Below are positions 36,527 to 44,345 of a stretch of 64,000 nt of DNA, in pieces. The position numbers were made by a program, and so were the translations under genes. The DNA lies in NCBI GenBank assembly GCA_963772515.1, contig CAVYXC010000002.1, positions 620,001 through 684,000 of the forward strand, written 5' to 3'. Under the pieces are notes generated by a model, which did no database searches, was not told where the DNA came from, and saw nothing but the letters and a program-made list of their open reading frames with translations. Position 1 is the first letter of the stretch; every line of letters begins with the position of its first letter. The stretch comes from JAFAHD01 sp963772515 (lineage in GTDB: Bacteria; Vulcanimicrobiota; Vulcanimicrobiia; Eremiobacterales; Eremiobacteraceae).

Positions 36527-37674
36527 AACGATGACTCCATGGCGCTGAGGTAGTGGTTGTCAAACGCGTGCAGCAGCCCTTCGGCGTGAGAGTAGGGTCC
36601 CGGCGTGTATGCGCGCGAGCTCACTCCGGCCTGCGAAAGCTCGCACACGTGCCAGTCCTGGCGATTGGTCATATCCCAGAACTCGACCGCGTCGCGCGCA
36701 TCGAAATCCGGCTTTGCCATCTCATCCGGATCGAACAGCCACACGCAGGTGACGCGCGTCCGATCGGTCGCGATAGGCGTCAGATAATGCGCCATCACGT
36801 AGTCAGGATGCAGGCTGAGCAGCAGCGACGGAAAGATCTCGTAGTAATAGACGCGTTCGTGGTCCTCGGCGGGCAAGCCGGGCAGCGGCGGGCGCGCCGT
36901 ATGGCCGCTCAACGTCATGCTGTCGCTGCCTTGACGCAACGACATGTAGCCGCCCAGCACGGGTCCCTCCCCGAGATCGTTGCGACCGCTATCCCACGGC
37001 GACACCTTGTCGAGCTGCGGATGCACCAACGGGCAGTGGTAACACTCGGAATAGTTCTGGAGGATCAGCTTCCAATTGCACGCCAGGTCATAATCGATCC
37101 GAGCGCCTTGGCGCAACGTGCCGATATTCCAGCGCTCGAAGCGGCCCGCCAGCGCCGCCAGCGCCTGCTCGAACGGCGGGGGCGAATCGGCGAGATTGAT
37201 AAAGATGAAGCCTTCCCAGATGGCGAGCGCCGCGGCGCGCAACGGGAACGCGCTCTCGTCGAAGCCGGGCACGTCGCGCATATTGCGCGCGGTCATGAGC
37301 CGGCCGTCGAGCCCGTAGGTCCACGCATGGTACGGACACACGATGGCGCCGGTGAACTTCCCGCTCGGCGTCTCGCAGATGCGAGTGCCGCGATGGCGGC
37401 AAACGTTGTATAGCGCGTGCACCGTGCCTGTGGCATCGCGCACGACGATGAGATTCTCGCCGCCCACCTCGGCGATGAAATAGCTCCCTGCCTGCGCCAG
37501 CTGCTCTTCCCGGCCGACGCAGATCCAATCGAGGGAGAATATGCGCTCGCGCTCGAGCGCAAACACCTCACCCGACGTGTAATGTCGGCCTTCAAGCGTA
37601 TGCGCGGCCTTTGAAAGTCGCAGTTTGACGAACGTCGCCACGGGAAACAGGTTCTCGCGCGAGGGCGGCGTCAC
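36523..37674 (-). CDS. Rieske-type aromatic ring-hydroxylating oxygenase, alpha subunit
   Basis: Rieske non-haem iron oxygenase, 383 aa. Seen: Rieske cluster CRHRGTRIC and CPYHAWTYGLDG (two Cys, two His), and the mononuclear iron site NYSECYHCPLVHPQL with a later aspartate. No beta subunit, ferredoxin or reductase gene is adjacent, so it belongs to the alpha-only type. The substrate is unknown; glycine-betaine or carnitine demethylases and plant-type oxygenases share this form. GTG start at 37674, 26 bp from the divergent PHP gene. Confidence 0.88.
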   Translation of the reverse strand: MTPPSRENLFPVATFVKLRLSKAAHTLEGRHYTSGEVFALERERIFSLDWICVGREEQLAQAGSYFIAEVGGENLIVVRDATGTVHALYNVCRHRGTRICETPSGKFTGAIVCPYHAWTYGLDGRLMTARNMRDVPGFDESAFPLRAAALAIWEGFIFINLADSPPPFEQALAALAGRFERWNIGTLRQGARIDYDLACNWKLILQNYSECYHCPLVHPQLDKVSPWDSGRNDLGEGPVLGGYMSLRQGSDSMTLSGHTARPPLPGLPAEDHERVYYYEIFPSLLLSLHPDYVMAHYLTPIATDRTRVTCVWLFDPDEMAKPDFDARDAVEFWDMTNRQDWHVCELSQAGVSSRAYTPGPYSHAEGLLHAFDNHYLSAMESSL

Positions 37675-37700
37675 CCGCGGACGCGAAGCAGGCCCGCCAC

Positions 37701-38501
37701 ATGCTGTGCGACCTTCACCTGCATAGTGACCGCAGCGACGGCGAGTTCCCCCCCGACGCCGTCATGGACACGGTGGCATCCGCAGGCATCGGTGTGGCGG
37801 CGCTGACGGATCACGATACGACCGCAGGACACGCGATCGCGCGCCGGGTGGCCGAGCAACGCGGCGTACGCTTCGTCGGCGGCATCGAAATGACCACGTA
37901 TGGGGTCGGGCGCGTCGTCCACGTGTTGGGTCTCAACGTCGCAGACGGCGACGACGGACTGGAGTACGCGAACGCGCACGCGCAGAGCGTATTCGGTGCG
38001 AATCAACGCCGCTGGATCGAGGCGCTCGCAAAGCAAGGCCTTGACGTCGATTGGCAGCGGGATTTTCCAGACGCACCGGTTCGCTTGCCGGTGTTGATCG
38101 AGCGCCTGTGCCGGCGCGGCTACCTAGACGGAGATCCCCGCCGCTGCCACGCCGCCTTCAAAGAGTTCTTCGGCGCGCTGCCGCCGGAAGCGTTTGCGGG
38201 TTTGCCCACGCCGGGCCAAGGCGCCGCGATCATCCGCGCCGCGGGAGGGGTTGCGTTCTTGGCCCATCCCGCCGAGCTCGTCGACGATGGTTTCGCCGAC
38301 GGCCTGATCGACGAACTCGACGGGCTTGAAGCGATGTACTTGCGCTACGACGCGGACCGGCGCTCCGAGCTGTGCAGCCTCGCGCGCCGCCGCGGCAAGC
38401 TCTACTCATGCGGCAGCGATTGGCACGGCTGGTTCCAGGGCGTCTACGTCAACCCGAACTTCGAAACGCCGCCAGAACTGCTCGCGCGTCTCACAGCCTA
38501 G
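37701..38501 (+). CDS. PHP-domain phosphoesterase
   Basis: A 266-aa PHP metallophosphatase resembling nucleoside 3',5'-bisphosphate phosphatases (RNase AM/YciV). Seen: DLHLHSDRSDGEFPP, ALTDHDT, GGIEMTT, FLAHPAE, the insert domain in the middle, and the final SCGSDWHG. The metal-binding His/Asp set appears complete. The 3' end overlaps polX by 11 bp, convergently. Confidence 0.85.
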   Translation: MLCDLHLHSDRSDGEFPPDAVMDTVASAGIGVAALTDHDTTAGHAIARRVAEQRGVRFVGGIEMTTYGVGRVVHVLGLNVADGDDGLEYANAHAQSVFGANQRRWIEALAKQGLDVDWQRDFPDAPVRLPVLIERLCRRGYLDGDPRRCHAAFKEFFGALPPEAFAGLPTPGQGAAIIRAAGGVAFLAHPAELVDDGFADGLIDELDGLEAMYLRYDADRRSELCSLARRRGKLYSCGSDWHGWFQGVYVNPNFETPPELLARLTA

Positions 38502-40218
38502 CGCGCTTGGCCGCGACGAAGCGCAGCACGTCGTCCACCTCTCGCGTATTGAGCACGTCGGCCTTGGTGAGGCCGGCCTTTCGCGCGGTGCCCACGCCGA
38601 AGCGCAGATTGTCGAAATCTTCAAAGTGGTGCGCGTCGGTGTCGATCGAGATCGTGCAGCCAAGCTCTTTCGCGCGCCGCGCCATGCCGGCGCTCAGATC
38701 GAGGCGCGCAGGATTCGCGTTGATCTCAAGCGCGGTGCCCGACTCGGCGGCCGCGCGGAAGACCGCATCGCTGTCGAACTCGTAGCCCGCGCGCTCTTCG
38801 ATGAGCGCGCCCGTCGGATGGCCGATGATGTTGACGTTCGGGTTCGCGATGGCGCGCAGCAAGCGCTTGGTCTGCTTCTCCTTATCGCCGGCGAAGCCCG
38901 AGTGAATCGACGCGACGACGATGTCGAGCTCCGCGAGGACTTCGTCGGGAAAATCGAGCGTGCCATCCGCGCGGATGTCGACTTCGGACGAACACAGCAG
39001 CCGGATGCCGTATTTCGTGGCGGCCTCGCGCACCTGCGCGATCTGTTCGCGCAAGCGTTCGACCGACAGACCGTTGCCGACGGCGCGGCCGCGTGAGTGG
39101 TCCGAGATCGAAAGATACGCAAGGCCCCGGCCGGCCGCTTCGCGCGCCATTTGTTCGATGCTGCGGGTGCCGTCGCTCCACGTCGTGTGATCGTGCAGGT
39201 CGCCGCGGATGTCGCCCAGCGACACGAGTTCCGGCAGCTCATTCCGGCGTGCGAGATCGATCTCGTCGAGCCCGAGGCGGATCTCCGGCGGGATGAACTG
39301 CAATCCGAGAATCTCGTATACGCCGGCCTCGGTCGCCGACGTCCGAACGCGCCCGCTCTCGACCGTCTCTATGCCCCACTCGCTCACCTTGAGGCCCTTG
39401 CGGATCGCGTACTCGCGCAGCTTCACATTGTGCTCTTTATTGCCCGTGAAGTGCTGCAGCAAGTTGCCGAAGCAGCGGTGCGGCACCACGCGCAGATCCG
39501 CCGCGATGCCGGCGCGCAGCCATACGGTCGCTTTGGTGTCCCCTTTTGCGGAGATGCGCTCGACGCCGCTCATCGCGCAGAAATAGTCGAGCGCTTTGTC
39601 CGGCGTCGAGCTCGTGCAGATGAAGTCGAGATCGCCGACCGTCGGCTCCATACGGCGCAGGCTGCCCGCGGCGACGATGTTCTTCGCGATCTGCGCGCCC
39701 TCGAGCGCGGCCGTGATCTCCTGCGCGAGCGCCCACGCGTCGCCCAGCCGCATGCGCTGCGTGTGAGCCGCAAGTCGCGAAAGCGCGAGCTTCAGATTCT
39801 CGACGCCCTTGGCGCCAAGTCGCGGTAACGTCGCGATCGAGCCGTCGTCGACCGCGCGTCGCAGATCCTCGATCCCGGCGATGCCGAGGGTTTGGAACAT
39901 CGCGATCGCGGTCTTGGTGCCGACCCCGGGCACGTGCAGCAGCTCGAGGATGGTCGGCGGGAACTTGGCGCGCAGCTCTTCGAGATACTTGCACGTGCCG
40001 GTGTTCTCGATGTCGACGATCTTCTGCGCGATCGCTTTGCCGACACCCGGCAGTTCTTGCAACGCGTCTGTCGCGATCAGTTCGCGCGCCGGCGTCTCGG
40101 CGTCTTCCAGACTTCGCGCCGCTCGTTCGTACGCTTTGATCTTGAAGAACGGCTCGCCGTCGAACTCCATGAGAGCGGCGATCTCGTTCAGCCGACTGGC
40201 GATGTCGGAATTGGTCAC
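38491..40218 (-). CDS. polX: DNA polymerase/3'-5' exonuclease PolX
   Basis: Family X repair polymerase fused to a PHP exonuclease, 575 aa. Order: N-terminal 8-kDa HhH domain (ELPGVGKAIAQKI, HVPGVGTKTAIAMF), nucleotidyl transferase centre GSLRRMEPTVGDLDFI, thumb, then the C-terminal PHP domain with LHDHTTWSDGT, SISDHSRG, SEVDI, IGHPTG and DTDAHHF. GTG at 40218 with GGAGG 7 nt upstream is the best start. Acts in base-excision repair. Confidence 0.93.
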   Translation of the reverse strand: MTNSDIASRLNEIAALMEFDGEPFFKIKAYERAARSLEDAETPARELIATDALQELPGVGKAIAQKIVDIENTGTCKYLEELRAKFPPTILELLHVPGVGTKTAIAMFQTLGIAGIEDLRRAVDDGSIATLPRLGAKGVENLKLALSRLAAHTQRMRLGDAWALAQEITAALEGAQIAKNIVAAGSLRRMEPTVGDLDFICTSSTPDKALDYFCAMSGVERISAKGDTKATVWLRAGIAADLRVVPHRCFGNLLQHFTGNKEHNVKLREYAIRKGLKVSEWGIETVESGRVRTSATEAGVYEILGLQFIPPEIRLGLDEIDLARRNELPELVSLGDIRGDLHDHTTWSDGTRSIEQMAREAAGRGLAYLSISDHSRGRAVGNGLSVERLREQIAQVREAATKYGIRLLCSSEVDIRADGTLDFPDEVLAELDIVVASIHSGFAGDKEKQTKRLLRAIANPNVNIIGHPTGALIEERAGYEFDSDAVFRAAAESGTALEINANPARLDLSAGMARRAKELGCTISIDTDAHHFEDFDNLRFGVGTARKAGLTKADVLNTREVDDVLRFVAAKRARL

Positions 40219-40288
40219 ATGCACGCCTCCGCGGGCGTGGCTTTCTCGAAGGCGATGGCGCGACCCCGCCCGAACGCTTGGGGCCACC

Positions 40289-41404
40289 ATGGCGACGCAA
40301 GCGCCTGCCAAAGGCAAGCGGCTGGACCCCGCGATCCTGAATCTGCCGGTAGAGAAGATGCGTGACGGATATTATTCCGACACGTACTTCAATCGCGTCG
40401 TCCAGATATTGCAGGCCGACAACCACCATCCGCGCGTCCTCATGCAGGTCTTCCAAAAGAAGAATGCGGTGCTCTGCGGGATCGACGAAGCGATCGCGAT
40501 CCTGAAGCTGTGCAGCGGGCGGCGCCGTCCCAACGGCTCGTGGGAAGACGGCTGGTCGCAACTCGACGTCCGCGCTCTGTACGACGGCGACAAGATCTCA
40601 CCGTACGAAGTCGTGCTCACGATCGAGGGCGACTATTCGCTTTTCGCGCACCTCGAGACGGATTATCTCGGCGTGCTTACCCGTCGGACCAAGGTGGCGA
40701 CCAACACCAGCGCCGTGGTCGCCGCGGCGAACGGCAAGAATGTGCTCTTTTTCCCGGCGCGCTTCGACCACCATCTAGTACAGACGGGCGACGGATACGC
40801 TGCGTACGTCAGCGGCGCGCTGGGCGTGAGCACCGATGCGCAGGCCGAGTGGTGGGGCAGCAAAGGCATCGGCACCGTTCCCCACGGACTCATCGCGGCG
40901 TACGGCGGCGACACCGTGCTTGCGACTGAGAAGTTCGCCGAGTACGTCGATCCCTCGGTCAACGTCATCTCGCTCGTCGACTTCGATAACGACTGCGTCA
41001 ACACGTCGATCGCGGTGGCGGCTCGGCTCGGCCGGCGGTTGTGGGGCGTGCGCCTGGATACGTCGGAGACGCTGGTGGACAAGAGTTTGTGGAACTCGAT
41101 GGGGACGTTCAAGCCCAACGGCGTCAATCCGGAACTGGTGCTCAACGTGCGCCGCGGGCTCGATGCGGCGGGCTACGATTGGGTGAGGATCATCGTCTCG
41201 GGCGGTTTCGACGTCGCCAAGATCAAGCAGTTCGAGGATCGCAAGATCCCGGTCGATGCGTACGCCGTCGGTTCGGCGCTGTTCCGCGGCATCTATGACT
41301 TCACCGCGGACATCGCGCTCGCCGAGAAAAATGGCGCGATGGTGGAATGCCATAAAGTCGGGCGCCCGTATCGCCCGAACCCGCGGCTCGAAAAAGTGCT
41401 TTAG
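40289..41404 (+). CDS. Nicotinate phosphoribosyltransferase
   Basis: NAD salvage enzyme joining nicotinate and PRPP, 371 aa, of the short archaeal/Thermoplasma-like form. Seen: EKMRDGYYSDTYFNR, ETDYLGVLTRRTKVATNTS, FFPARFDHH, GTVPHGLIAAYGGDT, LVDFDNDCV, GVRLDTSE, IIVSGGFD and YAVGSALFRG. ATG 40289 is preferred; the open frame reaches far upstream opposite polX. The 3' end overlaps the next convergent gene by 4 bp. Confidence 0.9.
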   Translation: MATQAPAKGKRLDPAILNLPVEKMRDGYYSDTYFNRVVQILQADNHHPRVLMQVFQKKNAVLCGIDEAIAILKLCSGRRRPNGSWEDGWSQLDVRALYDGDKISPYEVVLTIEGDYSLFAHLETDYLGVLTRRTKVATNTSAVVAAANGKNVLFFPARFDHHLVQTGDGYAAYVSGALGVSTDAQAEWWGSKGIGTVPHGLIAAYGGDTVLATEKFAEYVDPSVNVISLVDFDNDCVNTSIAVAARLGRRLWGVRLDTSETLVDKSLWNSMGTFKPNGVNPELVLNVRRGLDAAGYDWVRIIVSGGFDVAKIKQFEDRKIPVDAYAVGSALFRGIYDFTADIALAEKNGAMVECHKVGRPYRPNPRLEKVL

Positions 41405-42003
41405 GGCAGCAGCGAGTTCTCGCCCGCGAAGAGCCCGTCCGAATTCGGCAGCCATGCCCACACGAGGATCGCCCGCACCGCCGGATGCACGAACGCGAAC
41501 TCAAGCGTCGCGTCGGCGGGCAGCAGTCCGTGCGCGCGCAACGCCGCGGCGCTCGGCTCTTCGTCGGTCGTCCAAGGCGCCTGGCCGTAATGCTGTTGGC
41601 CGCCCTGCAGCGCGTTGTAATGCACGTGCCGCGGGATCTCGTACCACGCCGTGGCCGGGACCGCGGCGAACGCCGCCGGCAGCGGTGTGCCCGTCATGAA
41701 TTGATAACCGCAGGCCACGAGCCGGCCGGCCTCGTCGTACACCAGCATCGTCGGGTGTGCAAGATCGGGCGGATTGAAACGATCGTGGTTGGTGAACATC
41801 AGACCGACTCCGTCGACGTAATCGGTGCTCTGCACGTACTGGTCGCCGCGCGCCCACGTCACCAGCCGATACGGCTCTGTGGCGGTGCGCACCGCCTGCG
41901 CGAATGGCGAGCTGTAGCCGTCATCATCCGCGCGCGCGAGCGACGGCAACGCCGCCGCGAGCGCGACAAAAGCGACGAAGGCAAAACGCGTCGACCTATT
42001 CAT
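41401..42003 (-). CDS. Exported protein of unknown function
   Basis: A 200-aa exported protein. Signal peptide residues 1-23 (FAFVAFVALAAALPSLARA). The mature part includes EIPRHVHYNALQGGQQHYGQ and PTMLVYDEAGRLVACGYQF. A single cysteine is present. I cannot assign a family. The start at 42003 is uncertain: an ATG 9 nt upstream is equally possible. Confidence 0.6.
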   Translation of the reverse strand: MNRSTRFAFVAFVALAAALPSLARADDDGYSSPFAQAVRTATEPYRLVTWARGDQYVQSTDYVDGVGLMFTNHDRFNPPDLAHPTMLVYDEAGRLVACGYQFMTGTPLPAAFAAVPATAWYEIPRHVHYNALQGGQQHYGQAPWTTDEEPSAAALRAHGLLPADATLEFAFVHPAVRAILVWAWLPNSDGLFAGENSLLP

Positions 42004-42014
42004 CCTCTCCATTG

Positions 42015-42248
42015 TTATCGGCAAACGACACGAGGGACGAGTGACGGCTCCCCCCTCCACGCCGTTACACGTACGCGTTGGTCTGGTAGCGCAAGAGATG
42101 CGGGCGGCGTAGCCCGCATCGCTCGGAACCCCTTGCCACCGGGGCAGTTCACGGGGTTGGGCATGGCCGGAGCGCCCGACGTCGCGCGGGCCGCAGTGAG
42201 GCCTATCACCGCCGGGATAAGCGCGGTCGCGAGAGGCGCTCGGTTCAT
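42015..42248 (-). CDS. Possible small exported protein, 3' end uncertain
   Basis: ATG at 42248, preceded at 9 nt by GAGG, begins a hydrophobic signal-like stretch (MNRAPLATALIPAVIGLTAA) then PAMPNPVNCPGGKGF. Third positions are GC-rich for about the first 45 codons, after which the coding signal moves to another frame near a 9-bp hairpin (42098-42121), again hinting at a one-base error. The rest of 42004-42307 holds nothing else I can support. Confidence 0.3.
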   Translation of the reverse strand: MNRAPLATALIPAVIGLTAARATSGAPAMPNPVNCPGGKGFRAMRATPPASLALPDQRVRVTAWRGEPSLVPRVVCR

Positions 42249-42337
42249 AAAATCTAACCTCATAGCCGATGTCTTAAGAAGTAAGGAAGCCCCAGCCCGG
42301 AGGATCAGTTTGGATCATCGCGTCAGCGGCGCTCGCC

Positions 42338-43231
42338 ATGTGCGCCCTCGTCGCAGCCGTCAGCGTTCCGAGTCTCGCCGACGCGCCGCATCTGTTGCCC
42401 GGCGATACGCTAACATACGATATCACCATTCAGGTGAACGAACGCAACACGCCGCCGCGCGCGTCCACCTCACGAGTCCGAACAGACTCCAGCGCAGGAG
42501 CGGGCACAGCGACGCTCGAGATCGTCGGCGTCGATCCCGACGGCACGGCGAGCGGCAATCTCAGCGTCGAAATGCTCGGGTTCGCAGCTGGCCAGCCTAT
42601 CATCGTGCGAAAGACCGTCGCCGTCAAGGTCGCGCCTAACGGCGAGATCCATCCCTCGAGCACGATCGATCCGCTCATCGATCAGGCGCTCGCGCTCGCC
42701 GATCAAAGCATACGCGACATCGCCGGACACGACGTCCACGCGCAGCCGAGTTGGCAATGGCGCTTGCCGGCAGCGACCTATCCCATGACGATCGCATTCG
42801 ACCGGGTGCTGCGCGGCGAGCAGGCCTATCAAGGGCTGCCGACGCTCATCGTCCAGACGACCGGCAGCGGCCAGTACGCCGCGGACGCCGATCCCGTGCA
42901 GGCAAGCGTAAGTCTCGCAGGCACGTACTACTATGACCAGCGCGATGGACTCTTCGTCGGGCAGGCGATGCGCAGTGACACGACCGTGGCGGATGACACC
43001 GCGGGCAGCGTCGACGCATCGTCGCTCGTGACGATCGTGTTGCGCTCGTTCACGCGCGGCCAACAACCCGCAGCGACGCCGTCTCCCGCGGCATCCGGCG
43101 AGACGGAACCGACGCCCGCTCCGGCAACGCCTGCGCCGACGCCCGTTCCCAACGAGGTCGCGCCCTCTCCGTATCCGACGGTGACGCTCGCACCCTCCCC
43201 ATATCCGACGGTAACGCCGAGCCAGCAGTAG
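42338..43231 (+). CDS. Exported protein with proline-rich tail, start uncertain
   Basis: A secreted beta-rich protein of unknown family, 297 aa from the first standard start. The open frame upstream of ATG 42338 encodes WIIASAALA, which completes a signal peptide, and a strong GGAGG (42299-42303) lies 4 nt before a GTT at 42308 and 10 nt before an ATC at 42314. The true start is therefore probably near 42308 with a non-standard or misread codon. The C-terminus is low-complexity, with the repeat APSPYPTVTL/APSPYPTVTP. It is followed 4 bp later by a second exported protein gene. Confidence 0.6.
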   Translation: MCALVAAVSVPSLADAPHLLPGDTLTYDITIQVNERNTPPRASTSRVRTDSSAGAGTATLEIVGVDPDGTASGNLSVEMLGFAAGQPIIVRKTVAVKVAPNGEIHPSSTIDPLIDQALALADQSIRDIAGHDVHAQPSWQWRLPAATYPMTIAFDRVLRGEQAYQGLPTLIVQTTGSGQYAADADPVQASVSLAGTYYYDQRDGLFVGQAMRSDTTVADDTAGSVDASSLVTIVLRSFTRGQQPAATPSPAASGETEPTPAPATPAPTPVPNEVAPSPYPTVTLAPSPYPTVTPSQQ

Positions 43232-43235
43232 GCGC

Positions 43236-44300
43236 GTGACGACGGTACGCGCGATATCGATCGTCTTCGCCGCAGCAGCGGCGGCAGCGACGAGCGTGGC
43301 CGCGCTCGGCGACGTCGGCAACCCGAGCTCGGTGCCCAACGCGTTTCTTCCTAATCGTGCGTTCGGCATCGGCGAACAGCAGGTGTACGTGATCGAGCGG
43401 CATCAGACGGTCGACGTGCATTTTCGCGCGCCAAACGGCGATCTGGTTTCTAAACACGTATCGCGCGATGACATCCACAGCGTCGCGTTCACCGTCGAGG
43501 GCTCAGACGCCGGCGACATCGTGCTGGCCGCGGTGAGCGATGCGCCGGCTCAGATCGATTCGGCTCCGAGCCCCACGGTTCGCGCGGATGGCACGATTGC
43601 AGCGGCAGGCCCTTTGGCGGCGATCGGCGCCGGCGCGCTCGTGCTGGGCTCGGCGCCACCGGGTCTCGATGAAGGCGCGACGTGGAACACGAGCGGAACG
43701 CTGCAATTGCCGTTCGGCGCCCTGCAGCTGCAGCTGACTAATACCAGCGCCGCCTGGGAGGGCGGAGACGCCGTTTTGCAAGTCACCTCCACGGGGTCGG
43801 CCGACACCGATGGAACCGTGACCGTGCCGGGCTTCGGGCCGGCGTCACTTCGAGGCAGCGGTTCGACCAAAGGCGTTTCGTTCATCGCCGCCGACCTGCG
43901 GCTGCTGCTCGGATCCGCGTATACCATCTCCGGCAGCGGCAACGCGCAAAACCGGCGTGGCGAGCACGGCACCTATCTTATGAAAGCGGCGTATACGCTC
44001 GAGCTCGCGCGCTACGTCCCGGGCAGGCCGGGAATGCCGGCCTACGCGCCGACCGAGATGCCGCGGATGATCGAGACCGTCTCGCCTGACCAGATCATCC
44101 ACGGCGGCGGCGTGGACGAAAACGCGCATCCGGCTCCGACGGACAACGTCTTCAGCGGTTCACCGCTGCCGGCCGGATCGCCCATCCCGCTCCCTGACGC
44201 AAGCCTTGCCCCGGTGCCCCTGACGGTATCGAGCGGTGCGCCGCTCGCATCGCCGCTGCCGCCGCCTCCGACGCCCGTGCCGACGCGGATGCCCCGCTAG
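43236..44300 (+). CDS. Exported protein with proline-rich tail
   Basis: A 354-aa exported protein: signal peptide residues 1-24, a beta-rich body with SGTLQLPFGALQLQLTNTSA, and a proline-rich C-terminus (SPLPPPPTPVPTRMPR). The gene starts with GTG 43236, 4 bp after the preceding exported protein, and both share the layout of body plus Pro/Thr tail. This suggests a co-expressed envelope pair. No family recognised. Confidence 0.6.
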   Translation: MTTVRAISIVFAAAAAAATSVAALGDVGNPSSVPNAFLPNRAFGIGEQQVYVIERHQTVDVHFRAPNGDLVSKHVSRDDIHSVAFTVEGSDAGDIVLAAVSDAPAQIDSAPSPTVRADGTIAAAGPLAAIGAGALVLGSAPPGLDEGATWNTSGTLQLPFGALQLQLTNTSAAWEGGDAVLQVTSTGSADTDGTVTVPGFGPASLRGSGSTKGVSFIAADLRLLLGSAYTISGSGNAQNRRGEHGTYLMKAAYTLELARYVPGRPGMPAYAPTEMPRMIETVSPDQIIHGGGVDENAHPAPTDNVFSGSPLPAGSPIPLPDASLAPVPLTVSSGAPLASPLPPPPTPVPTRMPR

Positions 44301-44345
44301 CGCCGAGTAGCGGAACGAGCCTGCGCTCGAAGAAAGTCTCGCTTC

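Noticed and set aside
37701..40218. PHP phosphatase and PolX as a functional pair
   Set aside because: They are convergent, share only the PHP fold, and overlap at their 3' ends; nothing suggests joint function.
39809..40288. N-terminal extension of the nicotinate phosphoribosyltransferase frame
   Set aside because: Runs antisense to polX with no similarity; the ATG at 40289 fits the family start.
42098..42121. Perfect 9-bp hairpin as a terminator
   Set aside because: Lacks a T run on either strand and lies inside a possible small ORF.
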